A stretch of DNA of 9,311 nt from Vulcanimicrobiota bacterium (lineage in GTDB: Bacteria > Vulcanimicrobiota > Vulcanimicrobiia > Vulcanimicrobiales > Vulcanimicrobiaceae). The notes under the pieces are model-generated. The model did not search any database. It was not told the origin of the DNA and saw only the letters and a list, made by a program, of their open reading frames with translations. Location of the stretch: the NCBI GenBank assembly GCA_013043945.1, contig JABEUW010000018.1, positions 1-9,311 on the forward strand. The letters run 5' to 3'. Below are positions 6,230-9,311 of this stretch, one piece after another; positions within the stretch are counted from its first letter, which is position 1, and every line of letters begins with the position of its first letter. A program made the translations under genes and the position numbers.

Positions 6230-6766
6230 ATGAACAGCACCCTTCAGAAATATGCAATCGACCCCAGCCACACCTCGGTGGAGTTTTTAGTCCGTCACAT
6301 GATGCTCGCCAAAGTGCGCGGACGCTTCACCGGCGTAACGGGATCGTTCGCGGTTCCCGACCAGGGAACGATGCCGACCGAGATCGAGGTACAGATCGCG
6401 GCTTCGACGATCGATACGCGCGAAGAGCAGCGCGACACCCACCTCAAGTCCGCCGACTTCCTCGATGTCGAGCATTTCGCGAGCATCGACTTCAAGAGCA
6501 CCCAGGTCGAGGGATCGGGCGAGAAGTTTCGGCTCCACGGAGTCCTCAGCATTCACGGCGTGAGCCGCCCCGTCGTCCTCGAAGCCGCCTTTGAAGGGCG
6601 CGCGACCGACCCGTGGGGGAATGCGCGCATCGGCTTCACCGCACAGACAACCATCGGACGGAAAGATTTCGGCCTGACCTGGAACCAGGCACTCGAGACG
6701 GGCGGCCTGCTCGTCGGCGACGAAGTGCGTATCGAACTCAATGTCGAGGGGATCGCGCAGAAGTAA
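6230..6766 (+). CDS. yceI: YceI-family lipocalin-like protein, cytoplasmic form
   Basis: This encodes 178 residues with the full YceI domain and no signal peptide. The family pattern is clear: YAIDPSHTSVEFLVRHMM at 8-25, GRFTGVTGSF, ASTIDTREEQRDTHLKSADF at 58-77 with LDVEHF following, LSIHGVSRPVVLEA, and GRKDFGLTWNQALETGG near 143-159. YceI proteins form an extended lipocalin-like beta-barrel; structurally characterised relatives carry a long polyisoprenoid or isoprenoid-quinone-like ligand. Many are periplasmic, but this one lacks an export signal and so is probably cytoplasmic. ATG 6230 is fixed by AAGGAG at ideal spacing and by the divergent promoter. The dioxygenase gene starts only 5 bases after the stop, indicating one operon, probably under HxlR control. 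The exact ligand and role are not determined by the sequence. Confidence 0.95.
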   Translation: MNSTLQKYAIDPSHTSVEFLVRHMMLAKVRGRFTGVTGSFAVPDQGTMPTEIEVQIAASTIDTREEQRDTHLKSADFLDVEHFASIDFKSTQVEGSGEKFRLHGVLSIHGVSRPVVLEAAFEGRATDPWGNARIGFTAQTTIGRKDFGLTWNQALETGGLLVGDEVRIELNVEGIAQK

Positions 6767-6771
6767 GAGCG

Positions 6772-7551
6772 ATGCAACCGACGCTCTATATCCCACATGG
6801 CGGTGGCCCGTGCTTCTTCATGGAGTGGCCCGGGGATCCGTGGAAGCAGTTGGAGGCGTACCTGCGTGCGCTTCCAACGACGCTGCCCGAACGACCGCGC
6901 GCGATCCTCGTGATCTCCGCCCACTGGGAGCGCGATCTTCCGACGGTGACCGCGACTCCGCAACCCTCGCTGATCTACGACTATACCGGATTTCCGGCGC
7001 ACACCTACGCGCTGCGCTACGATGCGCCAGGCTCGCCGGCGCTCGCTCAACGCGTACGCGATTTGCTCGCCTCAGCCGGCATCGCGTCGGCGAGCGACGA
7101 GCGGCGCGGGCTCGATCACGGAGTCTTCGTACCGCTCAAACTCATCTTCCCGGCAGCGGATATTCCGGTCGTTGCGCTCTCGTTGCAGCACGGCTACGAC
7201 CCGCAACGCCATCTCGCGATCGGAGCGGCGCTCGCCCCATTGCGCGCAGAGGGCGTCCTCATACTCGGAAGTGGCATGAGTTACCATAACCTCGGACGCA
7301 TCTTCGACGGGCACGATGACGGCGCTGCGGCGTTCGATGCATGGCTCAACGCAGCGGCGCTCGCGCCCGCCGATCTCCGCGCGGCGCAGTTCATCGATTG
7401 GGAGCGCGCGCCGCACGCCCGCGATGCTCACCCCGAGGAGGATCATCTCGTGCCGCTCTTCGTCGCCGCCGGCGCGGCAAGCGACGGCGCAGAGCGCGAT
7501 TATCACGACGTGATTTACGGAAAGTTGATCTCGGCCTTTCGCTTCACATAG
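6772..7551 (+). CDS. DODA/LigB-type class III extradiol dioxygenase family protein
   Basis: This encodes 259 residues, the usual length for 4,5-DOPA dioxygenase-like (YgiD/DODA) proteins. Candidate metal or active-site histidines in family-typical settings are H9 (YIPHGGG), H51 (ILVISAHWE), H116 (GLDHGVFVPL), H172 (GSGMSYHNL) and H225 (HPEEDHLVPLF). YDYTGFPAHTY at 69-79 and IPVVALSL at 131-138 are also characteristic. Such enzymes open catechol-type rings next to the hydroxyl pair using a non-haem Fe(II) or Zn site; the physiological substrate of most bacterial members is unknown. The frame extends upstream to 6613, but ATG 6772 is preferred: it lies 5 bases after the yceI stop and begins exactly where the family does. 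The ribosome binding site is weak (AAGTAAGAG), consistent with coupling to yceI. No signal peptide is present, so the enzyme is cytoplasmic. Confidence 0.9.
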   Translation: MQPTLYIPHGGGPCFFMEWPGDPWKQLEAYLRALPTTLPERPRAILVISAHWERDLPTVTATPQPSLIYDYTGFPAHTYALRYDAPGSPALAQRVRDLLASAGIASASDERRGLDHGVFVPLKLIFPAADIPVVALSLQHGYDPQRHLAIGAALAPLRAEGVLILGSGMSYHNLGRIFDGHDDGAAAFDAWLNAAALAPADLRAAQFIDWERAPHARDAHPEEDHLVPLFVAAGAASDGAERDYHDVIYGKLISAFRFT

Positions 7552-7684
7552 GAGCGCCGACAGGACGCCGCAAAGGGCCTTCAGAGGGGGAACGACGAGT
7601 CGGCCACGGGCAGAACGGAGTTTCGAACGGTGTCCAACGCGCAGCAGTTTGCCGGTGCGACCGCCCGGGTAGCTTGGAACCGCC
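7552..7684 (+). other. 133-bp leader/intergenic region before the PAS gene, with a possible long-range stem
   Basis: No gene is apparent. GGACGCCG (7563-7570) can pair with CGGTGTCC (7628-7635), giving eight pairs with one G-U and enclosing 57 bases. CGGGC (7607-7611) could instead pair with GCCCG (7663-7667). There is no good T-run terminator for the dioxygenase operon. The PAS frame is closed upstream by TAG 7670-7672. Whether the leader is structured RNA cannot be decided here. Confidence 0.35.
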
Positions 7685-9311
7685 ATGCCCGGCGATAATC
7701 CGAGAACGGCGCTTCTCCTAGCGGCCTCTCTTGCAGGAGGCGAGCGAGCTGCGCTTCTCGTGGAACGATTCGGAATTGCGAGCCTTGCAGCCGCGATCTA
7801 CCCGGAGGGAGATGAACTCCGAGAGCTCGTCGGCGTTCTGGAGGCACCCTCGCTGGAGAGACTCGCGCAGCGCATCGACCCCGCCTGTGCCTCGTTTCCC
7901 TTCAGCACAGAGGGAGGGCGCGGCAGCGTGCTGCTCCCCGGGATCTCCGAATCACATATCTCCGCGCAAGTGCGAGTCCAGCTCGATCTCCTCGTCGCAG
8001 CGATCGCTGAATCGCTTGACGAAACACCGGTGTTTGCCTATGCCGACCATCTCTCCGAGGGGATAACGATCTATCGCTATCCAGGCGGCGAACCCGAGAT
8101 CGAATACATCAATCGATCGGCGGCACGACGCATAAAGGCCACCCCGGAGGAGGTAACGCTCGATCCGGGCGAGCTTTTCCGCAACGAAAAAAACAGACGC
8201 GTTGCGCTCGATTTGATGGCGAAGGTTCGCTCCGGCAACGACGCCATCATCGAGCAACAGATCCACGCACTCGACGGCTCCGCGTATTGGGTTCAGCTCC
8301 ACGCTTTACCGCTCCCGGAGCAAGACGGTACACAGCGAATTCTCAACATCACTTCGGATATCACTGGCGTTCTCGCCAGCGAGGAGCGCGAAAACGTTAT
8401 TACGTCGTGCATCGATGTTGTGGCGGACGCCATTGCTGTTTTTCGTATCGATCGATTTCGACCGGAGAGCGCATCCCTCGTTTACGGTAATGAAGCATTC
8501 CACGCTCTTGCCGGCAAAAGCGATGGAGAGACTCCCCTCTCGGTGAGAACGCAGACGGGCGAGGATCTGCTCGCCCAGTATCTCCCGGCGATTATCGCCG
8601 AAGAAACGATACAACGCGAGGTCGCCGTTTCGGCAGGCGACGGCACGACCACTCTGGCGATGGAACTCCACGCTCACTGTCTCCGAAGCGATGTAAGCGA
8701 GGCCGATTTCGTTACGATTTCATTGCGTGATATCGGGGCTCGCATCGCCGCCGAACGCGAGCGTCGCATGCTCGCCCATGCGATCGATGAATCGCTCGAT
8801 TTGTTCGCGATCGGCGACTTCGTGCCGCCGAGTCGGGGCGGTTCGCATATTCGCTATATCAATCCGGCTTTTGCACATCTCGTCGGCTATACCGCCGAGG
8901 AGCTGCTCGGGCGATCGTCGGGGATATTGATATCGAGGAATAACACGCAACAGCTCCTGACGACGCTTACCGAGTGCATCGAAACCCGGAGAGACTCCAA
9001 CCACGAACTCATGCTGCGAACGAAGGACGGTCGCGATATTTGGTGCGAATTCGTCACCCAACCGATTTTTGACGACAGCGAGGAGGGCGGGTATTGGCTG
9101 ACGGTTGGGCGCGACATCACCATGCGAAAACAAACGATGGATCAGATCGCCTTGCTCACCTGGGTCTTGGATGAAATCGATTCACGCATCACTATTTACG
9201 AACCGGCAAAGACGAACGAGTTTCAGGTGGCGTACGAAAACAACGCCTCCGCCGAGAGCGGGCGGCACCTTTTTCTCGAACTCGTCAAGGAGGGCGGGAT
9301 CGCCGAAAAGA
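7685..9311 (+). CDS. multi-PAS-domain signalling protein, N-terminal part (3' end outside window)
   Basis: The frame runs from ATG 7685 to the window end without a stop, giving 542 residues. TAG 7670-7672 closes the frame upstream and no other start codon lies between, so this start is firm, although the ribosome binding site (TTGGAA) is weak. Residues 1-115 are an unrecognised, non-membrane region. Tandem PAS modules follow at about 118-230 (EYINRSAARR, DGSAYWVQLHALPL, LNITSDITG), 242-352 (YGNEAFHALAG, ISLRDI), 364-480 (RYINPAFAHLVGYTAEELLG, TKDGRDIWCEF, GRDITMRKQTM) and from 492 onward (a fourth begins). The third is the most canonical. No membrane segments are seen, so it appears to be a cytoplasmic sensor. 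Proteins of this design usually end in a histidine kinase, GGDEF and/or EAL output domain, which would lie beyond the window; the output is therefore unknown. Confidence 0.88.
   Translation, partial: MPGDNPRTALLLAASLAGGERAALLVERFGIASLAAAIYPEGDELRELVGVLEAPSLERLAQRIDPACASFPFSTEGGRGSVLLPGISESHISAQVRVQLDLLVAAIAESLDETPVFAYADHLSEGITIYRYPGGEPEIEYINRSAARRIKATPEEVTLDPGELFRNEKNRRVALDLMAKVRSGNDAIIEQQIHALDGSAYWVQLHALPLPEQDGTQRILNITSDITGVLASEERENVITSCIDVVADAIAVFRIDRFRPESASLVYGNEAFHALAGKSDGETPLSVRTQTGEDLLAQYLPAIIAEETIQREVAVSAGDGTTTLAMELHAHCLRSDVSEADFVTISLRDIGARIAAERERRMLAHAIDESLDLFAIGDFVPPSRGGSHIRYINPAFAHLVGYTAEELLGRSSGILISRNNTQQLLTTLTECIETRRDSNHELMLRTKDGRDIWCEFVTQPIFDDSEEGGYWLTVGRDITMRKQTMDQIALLTWVLDEIDSRITIYEPAKTNEFQVAYENNASAESGRHLFLELVKEGGIAEK

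Noticed and set aside
6164..6271. Extended start of HxlR at 6271
   Set aside because: It would run through the divergent promoter and into yceI on the opposite strand; the family domain and ribosome binding site support 6163.
6287..6796. 169-codon minus-strand frame across yceI
   Set aside because: It is antisense to a well-defined YceI coding region, with no family resemblance and no credible ribosome binding site seen.
7563..7635. Cyclic-di-GMP-I (GEMM) or guanidine-type riboswitch suggested by GCAAAG and CCACGGGC segments
   Set aside because: The conserved core sequence and stem order of neither family are met; only short fragments look alike.
8000..8007. GCGATCGC octamer resembling the cyanobacterial HIP1 repeat
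   Set aside because: A single clear copy was seen, inside coding DNA; CGATCG-rich codon pairs are frequent in this GC-rich sequence and explain it.

Overview
This GC-rich window (roughly 60% G+C by eye) is ordinary protein-coding bacterial DNA. It holds eight complete genes and two genes cut by the window edges. I see no rRNA, tRNA, CRISPR array, transposase or phage gene. A MacB-type ABC permease, secreted proteins with signal peptides, a Rieske protein and multi-PAS signalling suggest a Gram-negative-type or diderm bacterium. The tandem bacterial S10 peptidases and overall codon flavour would fit a soil or acidophilic lineage such as Acidobacteriota or Ca. Eremiobacterota (Vulcanimicrobiota). 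That placement is a low-confidence impression, not something the sequence proves.

Layout from left to right. (1) 1-963 (+) is the C-terminal part of a MacB/FtsX-type ABC permease. (2) 932-1408 and 1405-1932 (-) form a tight two-gene unit: an NTF2/SnoaL-like protein followed, with an ATGA overlap, by a small PAP2 phosphatase whose 3' end overlaps the permease gene tail to tail. (3) 1933-2057 is a divergent intergenic region with a tandem heptamer repeat. (4) 2058-3623 and 3623-5173 (+) are two consecutive paralogous secreted S10 serine carboxypeptidase-family proteins joined by a TAATG overlap. (5) 5097-5693 (-) encodes a small Rieske 2Fe-2S protein whose tail is antisense to the end of the second peptidase. 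A strong hairpin lies just downstream of the peptidase pair. (6) 5774-6163 (-) is an HxlR-family regulator, divergent from (7) 6230-6766 (+) YceI and 6772-7551 (+) a DODA/LigB-type extradiol dioxygenase, with a dyad-containing promoter region between them. (8) 7685-9311 (+) is the start of a multi-PAS signalling protein that runs off the window.

Functional reading. The S10 pair probably digests peptides outside the cytoplasm. HxlR, YceI and the dioxygenase look like a regulated unit responding to electrophilic or aromatic compounds (quinones, catechols). The Rieske gene lies on the HxlR strand 80 bp downstream and may or may not belong to it. The PAS protein is probably a separate unit. I found no convincing new defence or mobile system. 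The most promising leads are the S10 pair with altered substrate-recognition positions and the HxlR/YceI/dioxygenase/Rieske neighbourhood with its operator-like dyads.
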